Origin: Oligoflexia bacterium
GTDB taxonomy: Bacteria > Bdellovibrionota > UBA1018
NCBI GenBank assembly: GCA_903881565.1
Contig: CAIRTR010000206.1
Coordinates: 1 to 41,632 of the forward strand
Direction: 5' to 3'
DNA length: 41,632 nucleotides
The notes below the pieces were generated by a model. The model did not search any database and had not been told where the DNA came from. It saw nothing but the letters and a program-made list of their open reading frames with translations. Of this stretch, positions 8,308-18,388 are shown in pieces (position 1 is the stretch's first letter; each line of letters starts with the position of its first letter). Position numbers and translations under genes: made by a program.

Positions 8308-8900
8308 TAAAACTCCACTTTGGGTGCCACCTTAGCGCCGGCCGCCGCTTCAAAGTATGGCTTTTCTTTGAACCCGCGCATCCCCGCAATGAAGGACTGA
8401 GGGAACTTACGAAGGAAGGTGTTATATTCTTGCGCGCTCTCATTGAAACGCATCCGCTCAACCGTAATCCGGTTTTCCGTGCCCTCAAGTTGAGACTGCA
8501 GCTCCAAGAATCCCTTGTCCGCTTTAAGCTCTGGGTATTTTTCCGTAATCACCATCAGCCGCGACAGGGCTGAGGAGAGTTGGCCTTGAGCTTGATCAAA
8601 TTTCTTTAAATCATCAGGGCTTTGGACTTTGATGTTACCCACTGACGCACGTGCTTTGGTCACCTCTTCTAAAACCGTCGCCTCGTGCTTGGCATATCCT
8701 TTAACCGTGTTCACCAAATTAGGAATCAAATCCGCCCTACGCTGATAAACGTTCTCAACTTGCGACCATTTCGATTTGACGCTCTCCTCCATACCCACAA
8801 GCGAGTTATTGACCGAAACGCCCCACATAACGCACAGCACGGCACATAAAAGAATGGAGCCAAAGATCCCACCAACGACCAGCAAAACTTTATTGTTCAT
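8307..8900 (-). CDS. lemA: LemA family membrane protein
   Basis: The 197-residue product has an N-terminal membrane helix (VLLVVGGIFGSILLCAVLCV) and the LemA core: VNNSLVGMEESVKSKWSQVE, NVYQRRADLIPNLVNTVKGY, AKHEATVLEEVTKARA, and the conserved end VERMRFNESAQEYNTFLRKF then PQSFIAG. LemA proteins are helical coiled membrane proteins with an N-out topology and no settled function. It heads the operon with two TPM genes, a combination seen in many phyla. The ATG has only AGGGT close before it, so initiation may be weak. The operon promoter must lie in 8901-9187. Confidence 0.93.
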   Translation of the reverse strand: MNNKVLLVVGGIFGSILLCAVLCVMWGVSVNNSLVGMEESVKSKWSQVENVYQRRADLIPNLVNTVKGYAKHEATVLEEVTKARASVGNIKVQSPDDLKKFDQAQGQLSSALSRLMVITEKYPELKADKGFLELQSQLEGTENRITVERMRFNESAQEYNTFLRKFPQSFIAGMRGFKEKPYFEAAAGAKVAPKVEF

Positions 8901-9187
8901 ACCCTAAATAGTGGGGACGATTTGGGGCTCTGTCAAATACAATAAATCCCTTGCCGTACGCCTGAAACCTCGATAATAACCATATCAGTAAATCCACACA
9001 CCCTGAGTCTCGTGGTGCTGGTCCCATAGGGGGGCTGGAAGGTCGGGGTGGAGGGAGACGAGAAAACTTTCGTCTCAAAACCGCGGGAAGCACGTCAGCT
9101 CCTTGAGAACTCAAAGGTCCTCTTTGCGTTCAGAGTTTCTGTCTAAGCCTTCCGCATAGAACAAACTGTACTAAACAAGGAGTAATC
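8901..9187. other. Divergent intergenic region between lemA and rpsB, with a hairpin
   Basis: No gene is seen. GAGACGA (9055-9061) and TCGTCTC (9070-9076) form a 7-bp stem with an 8-nt loop, 110 nt before rpsB. A second imperfect stem (CCTTGAG/CTCAAAGG) lies around 9101-9119. They could be part of an S2 autoregulatory leader, but do not visibly match a known rpsB leader. No convincing -35/-10 pair was found. Confidence 0.3.
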
Positions 9188-10138
9188 ATGCCTGCTGTTA
9201 CAATGAGAGAATTATTAGAAGCTGGTGTTCACTTTGGACATCAAACCCGCCGCTGGAATCCCAAAATGAAGCCGTACGTTTTCGGCGCTCGCAACGGGAT
9301 CTACATCATTGATCTTCAGAAGACGGTGGATCAAACTCGCGCTGCTTGCGTTTTCGCTGCTCAAATCGCATCCGAAGGGAAGCGCATTTTGTTCGTCGGC
9401 ACCAAGAAACAAGCTAAAGACGTCATTGAAGAAGAAGCACGCCGCTCCGGCATGTATTTCGTCAACAACCGCTGGTTGGGCGGAATGCTCACGAACTATC
9501 AAACCGTGAAAGCTTCGATCGATCGTTTGAAAAAAATCGAAACGATGAAGAACTCTCCTGAGTGGAACGAGATTTCCAAAAAAGAACAATCCCGTATTGA
9601 TCGTGAATTCGACAAACTCAAGCGGTCCTTGGGCGGAATTCAAGACATGAAGAAACTTCCCGGCGCGATTTTCGTGATCGACACCGAGAAGGAACACATC
9701 GCCGTTAAAGAAGCCAAGAAACTTGGAATCCCAACCATTGCTGTCGTGGACACGAACTGTGATCCATCGGACATCACCCACGTGATTCCAGGCAACGATG
9801 ATGCGATTCGCAGCATCCGCCTTTTCGCCCGCCTGATTGCCGACAGCTGCCTCGAAGGCACGAAGACTTTCCAAGAAAAACTTCGCGCGCAAGAGATCAG
9901 CGATGCAACCGCTAAAGAAGATGCGAATACCGAAAAACGCGTTTCCCGCTTTGAAGGCGATATCGACCTACAAGGGGTGGATGAAGCCGATCTTGCTGCT
10001 CAAGAAACTGCTGAAGTGACTGAAGAAGTCGCAGTGGCGGGAGCTGATGCTGCTGCTGTTGTTGCTGCCCCTGCTGGAGCAGCAGCTCCCGTCGCCGCTC
10101 CAGCTCCTAAAGCTGCCAAGAAGAAAATCACCAAGTAA
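9188..10138 (+). CDS. rpsB: Ribosomal protein S2 (uS2) with long Ala-rich tail
   Basis: The product starts [20 protein letters not shown] and contains [35 protein letters not shown] and [20 protein letters not shown], all S2 signatures. S2 binds the 30S head-body junction late in assembly and is needed for S1 binding. At 316 aa it is longer than E. coli S2 (241 aa); the extra is an acidic then Ala/Pro-rich, Lys-ended tail (from about residue 245). AAGGAG lies six bases before the ATG. It opens the rpsB-tsf-pyrH-frr operon. Confidence 0.98.
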   Translation: MPAVTMRELLEAGVHFGHQTRRWNPKMKPYVFGARNGIYIIDLQKTVDQTRAACVFAAQIASEGKRILFVGTKKQAKDVIEEEARRSGMYFVNNRWLGGMLTNYQTVKASIDRLKKIETMKNSPEWNEISKKEQSRIDREFDKLKRSLGGIQDMKKLPGAIFVIDTEKEHIAVKEAKKLGIPTIAVVDTNCDPSDITHVIPGNDDAIRSIRLFARLIADSCLEGTKTFQEKLRAQEISDATAKEDANTEKRVSRFEGDIDLQGVDEADLAAQETAEVTEEVAVAGADAAAVVAAPAGAAAPVAAPAPKAAKKKITK

Positions 10139-10169
10139 GCTTGCTTCGACATTATCTAAGGAGTTTAGA

Positions 10170-11533
<1,364 letters not shown>

Positions 11534-11546
11534 TAAGGAGACCGGA

Positions 11547-12104
11547 ATGTCAAAAGCGATTATCGATTCAATGGCTCAGGAGATGGACAAAAGTATTCAA
11601 TCACTGAAACACGAACTGTCGAAGCTCCGCACAGGCCGCGCTTCGACGGCGCTTGTGGATTCAATTCAAGTCGATTACTACGGCTCGAAAGTTCCGCTGA
11701 ATCAAGTCGCCAACGTCACCACTCCGGACGCCCGCACGATTCAAATCACCCCTTGGGAAGGCGGCATGGTCGGCGCGATTGAGAAATCCATTCTCGCTGC
11801 GAACATCGGCCTGACCCCCCAGAACGACGGTAAAGTGGTACGGGTTCCTTTGCCCCCGATGACTGAAGAACGACGCAAAGACATGGTTAAAGTCGTCAAG
11901 AAAATGGGCGAAGATACCAAAGTCGCCATTCGAACGCATCGTCGCGATGGGAACGAAGAAGTGAAGCAACAGGAAAAAGGCAAGACCTTGACCGAGGACG
12001 ACGCCAAGAAGGCCATGGACCTGATTCAGAAAAAGACGGACGAAAAGACCGGCGAAGTCGACAAAATCGTTGCGTCCAAGGAAAAAGAAGTTCTCACCGT
12101 TTAG
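11547..12104 (+). CDS. frr: Ribosome recycling factor
   Basis: The 185-aa length is exactly that of the family. Motifs: MDKSIQSLKHELSKLRTGRA, YYGSKVPLNQVANVTTPDAR, ITPWE, and the C-terminal helix KAMDLIQKKTDEKTGEVDKI. With EF-G it splits post-termination ribosomes. AAGGAG lies 8 nt before the ATG. The gap to uppS is 4 nt. Confidence 0.97.
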   Translation: MSKAIIDSMAQEMDKSIQSLKHELSKLRTGRASTALVDSIQVDYYGSKVPLNQVANVTTPDARTIQITPWEGGMVGAIEKSILAANIGLTPQNDGKVVRVPLPPMTEERRKDMVKVVKKMGEDTKVAIRTHRRDGNEEVKQQEKGKTLTEDDAKKAMDLIQKKTDEKTGEVDKIVASKEKEVLTV

Positions 12105-12108
12105 TTGA

Positions 12109-12864
12109 GTGCAGCTCCCTAAACATATCGCCATCATCATGGACGGGAATGGTCGCTGGGCTCAGCGGCGACACCATCCACGCGTATTCGGCCACGTTCG
12201 CGGTGCCTCACGGATCAAACCCGTGGTTCGCGAAGCGGAACGCCTCGGGGTCAAAGCCCTCACTCTTTACGCATTCTCTACCGAGAACTGGACGCGCCCC
12301 GAAGAAGAACTCGGAGTGCTTTGGAAAATCCTCAAAAAGTTTCTTAAACGCGAAGCCGATGAGCTTGACGCGCGAAACGTGAGACTGCGGGTCATTGGAG
12401 AGCTCGAGCGCTTAGGCCCCGATGTCCGTGAGGTTCTCGATCCCGTAATCGCGCGCCTTTCAAAAAACACCGGGCTCCAACTCACCTTTGCCGTTTCCTA
12501 TGGATCCAGGCGAGAGATTGCACGCGCCGCCCGCCTTTTTGCCGAAGATTGCGTGAGTGGGAAACGCCATCCAAGCGACCTTCAAGAGCGTGGCGATGAC
12601 CTCCTGGAAGAATACCTTTGGACTGCGGACTTGGGCGAGCTTGCACAGGTCGATCTGGTTATCCGTACAAGCGGCGAAAAGCGAATCAGCAATTTTCTCC
12701 TGTGGCAGGCCGCCTACGCCGAATTCGTATTCTTGGATTTGTGCTGGCCGGATTTTTCGCCTCAGGATTTTGAGCAGGCAGTTGTTGAGTATTCAAATCG
12801 CGATCGTCGATTTGGTGGGTTGGGCCAGAAAAAAGAACTGAAAACTGGGGGAATAAGAGCATGA
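12109..12864 (+). CDS. uppS: Undecaprenyl diphosphate synthase (cis-prenyltransferase)
   Basis: It extends farnesyl diphosphate with isopentenyl units to the C55 carrier lipid of peptidoglycan and envelope glycan synthesis. HIAIIMDGNGRWAQRR carries the catalytic Asp12; LTLYAFSTENWTRP and VIRTSGEKRISNFLLWQAAY then AEFVF are family signatures. Length 251 aa. A TGA immediately precedes the GTG at 12109, so this is the earliest possible start. No strong ribosome site is present, suggesting coupling to frr. In E. coli dxr lies between frr and uppS; it is missing here. Confidence 0.96.
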   Translation: MQLPKHIAIIMDGNGRWAQRRHHPRVFGHVRGASRIKPVVREAERLGVKALTLYAFSTENWTRPEEELGVLWKILKKFLKREADELDARNVRLRVIGELERLGPDVREVLDPVIARLSKNTGLQLTFAVSYGSRREIARAARLFAEDCVSGKRHPSDLQERGDDLLEEYLWTADLGELAQVDLVIRTSGEKRISNFLLWQAAYAEFVFLDLCWPDFSPQDFEQAVVEYSNRDRRFGGLGQKKELKTGGIRA

Positions 12865-13694
12865 CAAAAAAATCTGCGTCGGAGCTGAAGAAACGGGTCA
12901 CCACCGGAGTTATCGGGGGGACGTTGTTGCTTGCCGTAATTATCTGGGGCGGCTGGATCGGGATTTTTCTTATCTCTGTGATCATCAGTCTTGGGATGGT
13001 CGCTGAGTACGCCAACATCACTCTCTCACTTTCAGACAAAGCTGAAAAACGGCTCGTCCTGCTTTGTATGGCTTGGTTTGTCCATCTCGCCAACTTGCTC
13101 GCTTCTGCGGCCAAAGGCGAGATCGCCGTGTTGTGTTTCTTGGCTGTCTTCACCTACTTCTTGGTCACCGCGGTTCGCTTTGATGGAGAGAATTTTGCGG
13201 GGCATTTCAAAGAACTGACCTTCGTCGTTTTTGGATCCGCTTACCTGATCTTCATGCCTCTTTTCCTACCCTTGGTACATCAGAGCCTCAATGGCGTGAA
13301 TTGGACGATTCTTTTTCTCCTCATTGTCTGGTCAGGGGATACAGGAGCCTATTTTGCGGGAAAGAAGTACGGCAAAATGAAGCTTTATCCTAAAATCAGC
13401 CCCAAAAAGACCGTTGAAGGCGCCGTCGGTGGCTTGGTGGCGGGCGTGGTGATCACCCTCCTTTATAAGGTCATCGTTTTTCGCGCCTTGGGATGGGGGA
13501 GTATCCTTATTGTCCCGATCATCGTAGGCGCCGCGTCACAGGTCGGCGATTTGTGCGAAAGCCTGGTAAAACGTGCATTTGGCGTCAAAGACTCGGGCTC
13601 CATTCTACCGGGGCATGGTGGATTCCTCGATCGCTTCGATGGGGTGGTGTTCAGTTTGCCGGTCATGTATGCTTGTACAAGACTCTTCGGATAA
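12861..13694 (+). CDS. cdsA: Phosphatidate cytidylyltransferase (CDP-diacylglycerol synthase)
   Basis: A polytopic membrane enzyme making CDP-diacylglycerol from CTP and phosphatidate, the substrate of the pssA product encoded downstream. The signature is at the C-terminal end: GDLCESLVKRAFGVKDSGSI then LPGHGGFLDRFD. Several hydrophobic helices precede it (VIGGTLLLAVIIWGGWIGIF and others). 277 aa. ATGA overlap with uppS implies coupling. Confidence 0.95.
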   Translation: MTKKSASELKKRVTTGVIGGTLLLAVIIWGGWIGIFLISVIISLGMVAEYANITLSLSDKAEKRLVLLCMAWFVHLANLLASAAKGEIAVLCFLAVFTYFLVTAVRFDGENFAGHFKELTFVVFGSAYLIFMPLFLPLVHQSLNGVNWTILFLLIVWSGDTGAYFAGKKYGKMKLYPKISPKKTVEGAVGGLVAGVVITLLYKVIVFRALGWGSILIVPIIVGAASQVGDLCESLVKRAFGVKDSGSILPGHGGFLDRFDGVVFSLPVMYACTRLFG

Positions 13695-13724
13695 GTCTTG
13701 GAGATAATCGCTTAAGGAGAAGCC

Positions 13725-15368
13725 ATGCTTTCAATTCTGGGTTTTCTAATCATGCTTGGACCTCTCGTCATTGTGCACGAGTTTGGTCATTATATTTTCG
13801 CCAGGATTTTTGGCGTCAAAGCTGAAATTTTCTCCGTGGGTTTTGGACCCAAAGTCTTTTCACGACAGTGCGGTGAAACTGAAGTTCGTATCTCGGCGAT
13901 TCCGCTTGGCGGCTACGTCAAGCTCTTAGGCGAAGATCGCGAAAGCGAACTCAAGCCCGAAGAGCGCGCACGCTCCCTGCATTTACAGCCCGCATGGAAG
14001 CGGTTCTTTATTTTTGCCGGTGGGCCGTTATTCAATTTCTTGTGGGCCATATTGGTTTTCATGTTCATTATGGCTTTGGGTGAGCAACAGATTGCAAGCG
14101 TCGTGGGACGAATCATGCCGGGTTCTGTCGCCTCCCAAGCAGGATTCGTGGTCGGCGATAAGATTTTGGCCGTTGAAGGAAAGCCCGTTCGCACCTTTGA
14201 TGAAGTACAAATCGAAATTCTTAACCACCCTGACCAAAAAGTTCGCGTTGAAGTCGCGCAAACTGCGGGCTCAAAAACGATCAACGTCCAGACCACGGCC
14301 GAGAGCGGCTACAGCGAGTATGGCGAAGAAACAAAGGTCGGCCGAGTCGAAGGGCTTTTGCGAGACGGTCGCGGAACGCTCGTTGGAATTTCGAATTCGA
14401 AATCCTTCGCGGGCCTTGCAGGCGTGCATACGGGCGATCAGCTTTTAGAAGTTAATGGCGCGGCTATCAAATCCTGGGAAGAAGTCGAAATTCAATTCGA
14501 AAAAGCGGCCACAGGCATGACCTTCCAATTCAAGACGGGAAAGGCCGGAGCAAAGGCAGACGCACCTGCAACGGACCTTCACACTTTTAGTTACACTAAA
14601 GCCGCGGGAGCAAAAACGCTTGGAGATGAAACCGGCCTCTACTCCTCCGAAATGTTTGTGGACAAAGCGATGCCGAAGTCCCCTGCTGAAGCGGCAGGAG
14701 TGAAATCGGGCGACCGGTTAGTGGCTGTCGGGAAAACCGAAATTCGCAGCTTCTTTGAACTTCGGGAGAATGTTCAAAAATCGGGCGAAGTCGATGGAAA
14801 GATTGCTCTGACTTTCGAGCGCGAGGGCCAAAGAATCACGCAACAGATTGTGCCAACGGCAACTTCACAGCGCGATCCCTTGTTAAACAAGAAAACCCAG
14901 TACACCGTGGGCGTCGTCCCGATGCTGTCTTTTGCAGACCCTGCTCTCGTCACAGAACGCGTGCTCAATCCGTTTAAATTGTTGTATCGTGGCACCGCAC
15001 GCGTTGCGGACTTCACGCAGAAGAACTTCATCGTCATTCGCAAAATGATCGTGGGAGATGTCTCGGTCGCAACTTTGGGCGGACCCATCATGATCGGAAA
15101 AATTGCGGGCGAATCACTCGCTCATGGGATTCATGCGTTCTTAGGAACCATGGCGATTTTGTCCATTGGCCTTGGCGTGCTCAATATTCTGCCGATCCCG
15201 GTCTTGGATGGCGGACACTTGCTCTTGCTTGGCATCGAAGCGATTCGTCGCAAGCCGCTGACGATTCGCCAGATGGAAGTCATTCAACAAGTAGGACTCT
15301 CCTTGATCCTGCTCTTGATGATCGTCGTGATCCGAAACGATCTGGCGCGATTGCCCATTTTTCAGTAG
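13725..15368 (+). CDS. rseP: RseP-type site-2 intramembrane zinc protease with three PDZ domains
   Basis: HEFGH at residues 18-22 gives the zinc ligands and catalytic Glu, and LDGGH near residue 495 the third ligand. These protease motifs lie in the first and a late membrane helix as in RseP/site-2 proteases. Between them are three PDZ-like modules: about 121-179 (MPGSVASQAGFVVGDKILAV), 205-276 (LAGVHTGDQLLEVNGAAI) and 302-376 (MPKSPAEAAGVKSGDRLVAV). E. coli RseP has 450 aa and two PDZ domains; this has 547 aa, and the extra module accounts for the difference. It likely cleaves anti-sigma factors or leftover signal peptides. AAGGAG lies 7 nt before the ATG. Confidence 0.95.
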   Translation: MLSILGFLIMLGPLVIVHEFGHYIFARIFGVKAEIFSVGFGPKVFSRQCGETEVRISAIPLGGYVKLLGEDRESELKPEERARSLHLQPAWKRFFIFAGGPLFNFLWAILVFMFIMALGEQQIASVVGRIMPGSVASQAGFVVGDKILAVEGKPVRTFDEVQIEILNHPDQKVRVEVAQTAGSKTINVQTTAESGYSEYGEETKVGRVEGLLRDGRGTLVGISNSKSFAGLAGVHTGDQLLEVNGAAIKSWEEVEIQFEKAATGMTFQFKTGKAGAKADAPATDLHTFSYTKAAGAKTLGDETGLYSSEMFVDKAMPKSPAEAAGVKSGDRLVAVGKTEIRSFFELRENVQKSGEVDGKIALTFEREGQRITQQIVPTATSQRDPLLNKKTQYTVGVVPMLSFADPALVTERVLNPFKLLYRGTARVADFTQKNFIVIRKMIVGDVSVATLGGPIMIGKIAGESLAHGIHAFLGTMAILSIGLGVLNILPIPVLDGGHLLLLGIEAIRRKPLTIRQMEVIQQVGLSLILLLMIVVIRNDLARLPIFQ

Positions 15369-15377
15369 AGTTTCCGT

Positions 15378-16214
15378 ATGAAGCTTCTTGCTTGGGACAC
15401 GTCCACAAAGGTCGGTGCAATCGTTGCACTTGAATGGGATCAGAATTCGCGCGATGGGCGCGAGGGTCTCAAACTGCGCTCCGAGTGGTCTTTAGATGTC
15501 GACATCACGCATTCGGACGGCCTGCTTTGGGGGATTGATCAAGTCCTTACTTCGTGTCGCTGGAAACTCGCCGATGTTGATCTCTTGGGCGTGGGTGTGG
15601 GACCCGGAAGTTTCACGGGTCTTCGCATTGGAATGACGTTAGCCCGAACACTGGGACACACGCTCAAAAAACCATTGATTGGTGTTTCATCGCTTGCCGT
15701 TTTAGCCCGCCCCCTTGCCGACACACTCAACGGCCGAAAAGCGATCGTGGTTGCCGCAACCGATGCGTGCAAAGGTGAGTTATTTTCACTTTATGGGAAC
15801 GCAAAAAGTGTTTTGGATTGTTTGAGTTCGGCACAAGGCGATTTTCCAGGAATTTGGAAACGAGGAGTTGAAGAAACTGTCCTTGCACCAGACGTTCTCA
15901 TCAAGGCGATCAAGAAAAAACTAAGCGAAGGCGGGAGCTCGTGCCTTTGGTCGGTGGTGGGTGAGGGTAGGCTCCGGTACCCCGAGGTTTGGAAGGCGTT
16001 GCCGGCGCGCAGGCGTTTTGAGTCATTAATTCCTTTTGCGGATCAAATTCAACCGCGGGCTTTAGGTATTTTGTGCTGGGAAGCCTATCAAGCAGGGTTG
16101 GCGCGCGACGCGATGACGATTCATCCCAGGTATCTTCGCGCTTCAGATGCGGAAGTAAAGCTCAAGGCAGGGCTGTTACCGCCAGGGCCGACTAGAGGGG
16201 ATTTAGGAGAGTAG
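15378..16214 (+). CDS. tsaB: tRNA threonylcarbamoyladenosine synthesis protein TsaB
   Basis: MKLLAWDTSTKVGAIVALE and GVGVGPGSFTGLRIGMTLAR are the ASKHA-fold signatures of TsaB, the partner of TsaD and TsaE in making t6A37 of ANN-decoding tRNAs. The N-terminal half is well conserved (to VSSLAVLARPLAD). The 278-aa length exceeds the usual ~230, with a more divergent C-terminal half. It follows rseP by 9 nt and ends the core operon. It is convergent with the next gene, with two bases between the stops. Confidence 0.9.
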   Translation: MKLLAWDTSTKVGAIVALEWDQNSRDGREGLKLRSEWSLDVDITHSDGLLWGIDQVLTSCRWKLADVDLLGVGVGPGSFTGLRIGMTLARTLGHTLKKPLIGVSSLAVLARPLADTLNGRKAIVVAATDACKGELFSLYGNAKSVLDCLSSAQGDFPGIWKRGVEETVLAPDVLIKAIKKKLSEGGSSCLWSVVGEGRLRYPEVWKALPARRRFESLIPFADQIQPRALGILCWEAYQAGLARDAMTIHPRYLRASDAEVKLKAGLLPPGPTRGDLGE

Positions 16215-16216
16215 CA

Positions 16217-16585
16217 CTACTTTTTCTTTTCAACCGGTGACGGCTCCCTTACCGTATCCTGAAGCCGAGGAACAAAGAGTTTCGGAATTGAGTCGAGTTG
16301 AAAAACGCGATTTATTAGCCTTCCATCGAGCACTACTGTAAGTCCAGAAAGCTCTTTAAGTCGTGCGCCCCATGCCTGTGAGACCACGGGTATGTCCTGT
16401 TTTTCAGTGGATTTTGGATATATTGAAAGACAAATCGATCCATTCATCTCCTCTGGGCAACGTCCAAGTTTTCCAGTTAGGCGATAATTTCCATCTTTTA
16501 AGAGGGGCAGCTCAGCTGCATGTGCACTCGTGATCCCAACTTGCACCACTAAAATTAGGAAACTTACAAATTTAGAGACACTCAA
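16217..16585 (-). CDS. Small exported protein of unknown function (122 aa)
   Basis: MSVSKFVSFLILVVQVGITS then AHA is a clear signal peptide. The mature part has a Cys pair (RCPEEMNGSICLS) likely disulfide-bonded, and a Lys tail. No family was recognised. The start is TTG at 16585 preceded by AAGGAAGGAAAG; no in-frame ATG or GTG fits. The oligo-T at 16219-16230 is the complement of the Lys codons, not a terminator. Confidence 0.6.
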   Translation of the reverse strand: MSVSKFVSFLILVVQVGITSAHAAELPLLKDGNYRLTGKLGRCPEEMNGSICLSIYPKSTEKQDIPVVSQAWGARLKELSGLTVVLDGRLINRVFQLDSIPKLFVPRLQDTVREPSPVEKKK

Positions 16586-16714
16586 TCGATCACTTTCCTT
16601 CCTTTAAAAAGGGTAAAGTCATGGCAGGGTGTTTGCAGTTGAGCCGAGCCGCTTTTCTGGCGACACGCGAGTGAAGTGACATTGCGATGCTGTCGACATA
16701 ACGATTTTCATCGA

Positions 16715-16738
16715 GCAATATCCTCGGTGGAATATTGC
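16715..16738. repeat. Inverted repeat GCAATAT/ATATTGC in the intergenic region
   Basis: GCAATAT and ATATTGC flank a 10-nt centre that itself pairs (CC/GG), making a hairpin with one bulge. It lies in the 247-nt gap 16586-16832, which holds no gene. TTGACC near 16778 is a possible -35 for the ATPase gene but lacks a well-spaced -10. A related and stronger element occurs at 25377-25397. Confidence 0.4.
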
Positions 16739-16832
16739 GTGAGCGCTCCCGCCACGTCAGTACCAGTCAATTTTGACCGTATATGTACATTTTAATGGTG
16801 TAATTTATACAAAACAGAACTAAAATGCCATT

Positions 16833-18224
16833 ATGAGACGAATTGCCGAATCATTTCTAGATTCCTGGGCTACTGACGAGAATCGCAAGCCCCTCGTCAT
16901 AAGGGGTGCTCGCCAGGTTGGTAAATCGACCTTGGTTCGAAACTACGCCCAAAAAGCAGGGCTGCGCCTCATCGAGATTAACTTAGAAAAAACTCCGCAG
17001 CTTCTCTCCAGCTTCAAAACAAACGACAGCCGGCGCATTCTATCCGATCTCGCCTTACACTCTGGCGCCCCCATCAATCCCGAAAGTGATCTCATTTTCA
17101 TAGATGAAATCCAGGCCATCCCTCACGCCTTCGGCGCCCTAAGATACTTCTATGAAGACTCCCCTCAATTCAAAGTCATCGCCGCAGGGAGCCTCCTCGA
17201 AGTCATGCTCGCCGAGCAGGAGTTTTCGATGCCCGTGGGTCGAATTCAGTTTCTCTCGCTCGGGCCGATGAGCTTCTTTGAATTCCTAGAAGCCAAGAAT
17301 GAAACACAAGCTCTGCAGCTCTTGCGAAGCTTCACGCTTCACGACAAAAAGTCTTTTCTCGATTACTCCGATGTCCTTCACGCAAAAATGATCGACCACT
17401 ATCATGATTACCTTTGGACAGGAGGAATGCCGGAGGTCGTCGCTGAATATGTAAAGGATCGCGGCGAGATTCCTGCAAAAATATTTTCAAAAATCACCGA
17501 AATCAAATCCTCGATCTTAGAAACCTATCGAAGCGACTTCGGCAAGTATCGAAAGCGTTATCCCCAAGAGCGGCTCGAGCGCATCTTTGATTACGCAAGC
17601 CGAAATGTCGGCGAAAAAGTGAAGTATTCGAATGTTTCGCGGGAAGACGTCGCGCGCGACCTCAAACCTGGCCTCGAACTCTTGGAGCGGGCACGAGTCC
17701 TTAAGCGGATTTTTCACACGGCTGCGACATCGATTCCGCTCAGTGCCACTCAAGATGAAACTGTTTTTAAACTTCTCTTCTTAGATGTGGGACTCATGAT
17801 CACAAGCTTGGGCCTTGGTCCCAAAGATTTGAAAAATAACACCGCACTCAACCCCGCCCTCAAAGGACAAATCGCCGAACAGTTCATTGGACAGCAATTA
17901 CTTTCAGCCCTTCCGCAATCGACGCCCGGGCTCTTCTATTGGCTTCGCGAAGGCAAAGCTGGAAACGCCGAAATCGATTACGTGATCCAAAACGGCAGTG
18001 AGATCATCCCCCTTGAATGCAAAGCGGGACTACGAGGCTCCCACAAATCTCTCACCCAATTCATGCTGAAAAAGAAGGGCGGAAGAGCAATTCGCTTCGA
18101 CCTAAATCCTCCATCTCAGCAAACGATCAAAAACTCGACAGCCGATCAAAAGACTGCTGAATTTGATGTGATTGGGCTTCCTGTTTATTTGGCAGAACGA
18201 GTTTTTGAGCTTGTCTCTCATTAA
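16833..18224 (+). CDS. DUF4143-type AAA+ ATPase (AAA_14 plus nuclease-like C-terminal domain)
   Basis: Residues 25-32 (GARQVGKS) are Walker A; LIFIDEIQ near 87-94 is Walker B; IAAGSLLEVMLAE is the sensor segment. The C-terminal half is DUF4143, with the PD-(D/E)xK-like core AEIDYVIQNGSEIIPLECKA around 378-397. Such proteins are widespread, orphan, and of unproven role. Suggestions in the literature include toxin, defence or DNA-related functions; none can be chosen from sequence. 463 aa. It is monocistronic, flanked upstream by an AT-rich promoter-like region and downstream by a 24-bp palindrome. Related ATPases occur at 36931 and 38253 in this window. Confidence 0.85.
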   Translation: MRRIAESFLDSWATDENRKPLVIRGARQVGKSTLVRNYAQKAGLRLIEINLEKTPQLLSSFKTNDSRRILSDLALHSGAPINPESDLIFIDEIQAIPHAFGALRYFYEDSPQFKVIAAGSLLEVMLAEQEFSMPVGRIQFLSLGPMSFFEFLEAKNETQALQLLRSFTLHDKKSFLDYSDVLHAKMIDHYHDYLWTGGMPEVVAEYVKDRGEIPAKIFSKITEIKSSILETYRSDFGKYRKRYPQERLERIFDYASRNVGEKVKYSNVSREDVARDLKPGLELLERARVLKRIFHTAATSIPLSATQDETVFKLLFLDVGLMITSLGLGPKDLKNNTALNPALKGQIAEQFIGQQLLSALPQSTPGLFYWLREGKAGNAEIDYVIQNGSEIIPLECKAGLRGSHKSLTQFMLKKKGGRAIRFDLNPPSQQTIKNSTADQKTAEFDVIGLPVYLAERVFELVSH

Positions 18225-18364
18225 AGAGTTTCTGAATCACGCGATTCGAACACTGCTCCTTAGCAATCGATCCCGGCTTCGAAAGCAATTTCCTAACAAA
18301 CCCGAAAATTAACGAATAGACTTTGGGTGCCCAAACTTTTAGGGGCTGGGAAAAGCCCTGAATT

Positions 18365-18388
18365 CCAACCTGTATCGATACAGGTTGG
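18365..18388. repeat. Perfect 24-bp palindrome, core CCTGTATCGATACAGG (copy 1)
   Basis: The 16-bp core is flanked by CCAA on the left and TTGG on the right, so 24 bases are self-complementary with no spacer. It lies 140 nt after the AAA+ ATPase stop and 80 nt before pssA. A second copy with the same core but different, still complementary flanks (CGAG/CTCG) lies at 38218-38241. It has no adjacent long T-run, so it is not a standard terminator. Candidates: repetitive extragenic palindrome, regulator site, or RNA hairpin. Confidence 0.75.

Noticed and set aside
9215-9892. Long minus-strand ORF (225 aa) opposite rpsB
   Set aside because: Lies fully antisense to a certain S2 gene; composition is Phe/Asp/His-rich as expected of a complementary frame, with no family motif.
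16207-16232. T-run after tsaB considered as a terminator
   Set aside because: The only stem (GTAG-CA-CTAC) has a 2-nt loop and cannot form; the T-run is the complement of the Lys codons ending the convergent gene.
16833-18224. Calling the DUF4143 ATPases a defence or toxin system
   Set aside because: No partner genes, methylase, antitoxin or integrase are adjacent; family function is not established.
18240-18300. Possible tRNA or T-loop remnant (TTCGAA sequences) after the first ATPase
   Set aside because: No acceptor stem, anticodon arm or CCA pairing could be built; not supported.
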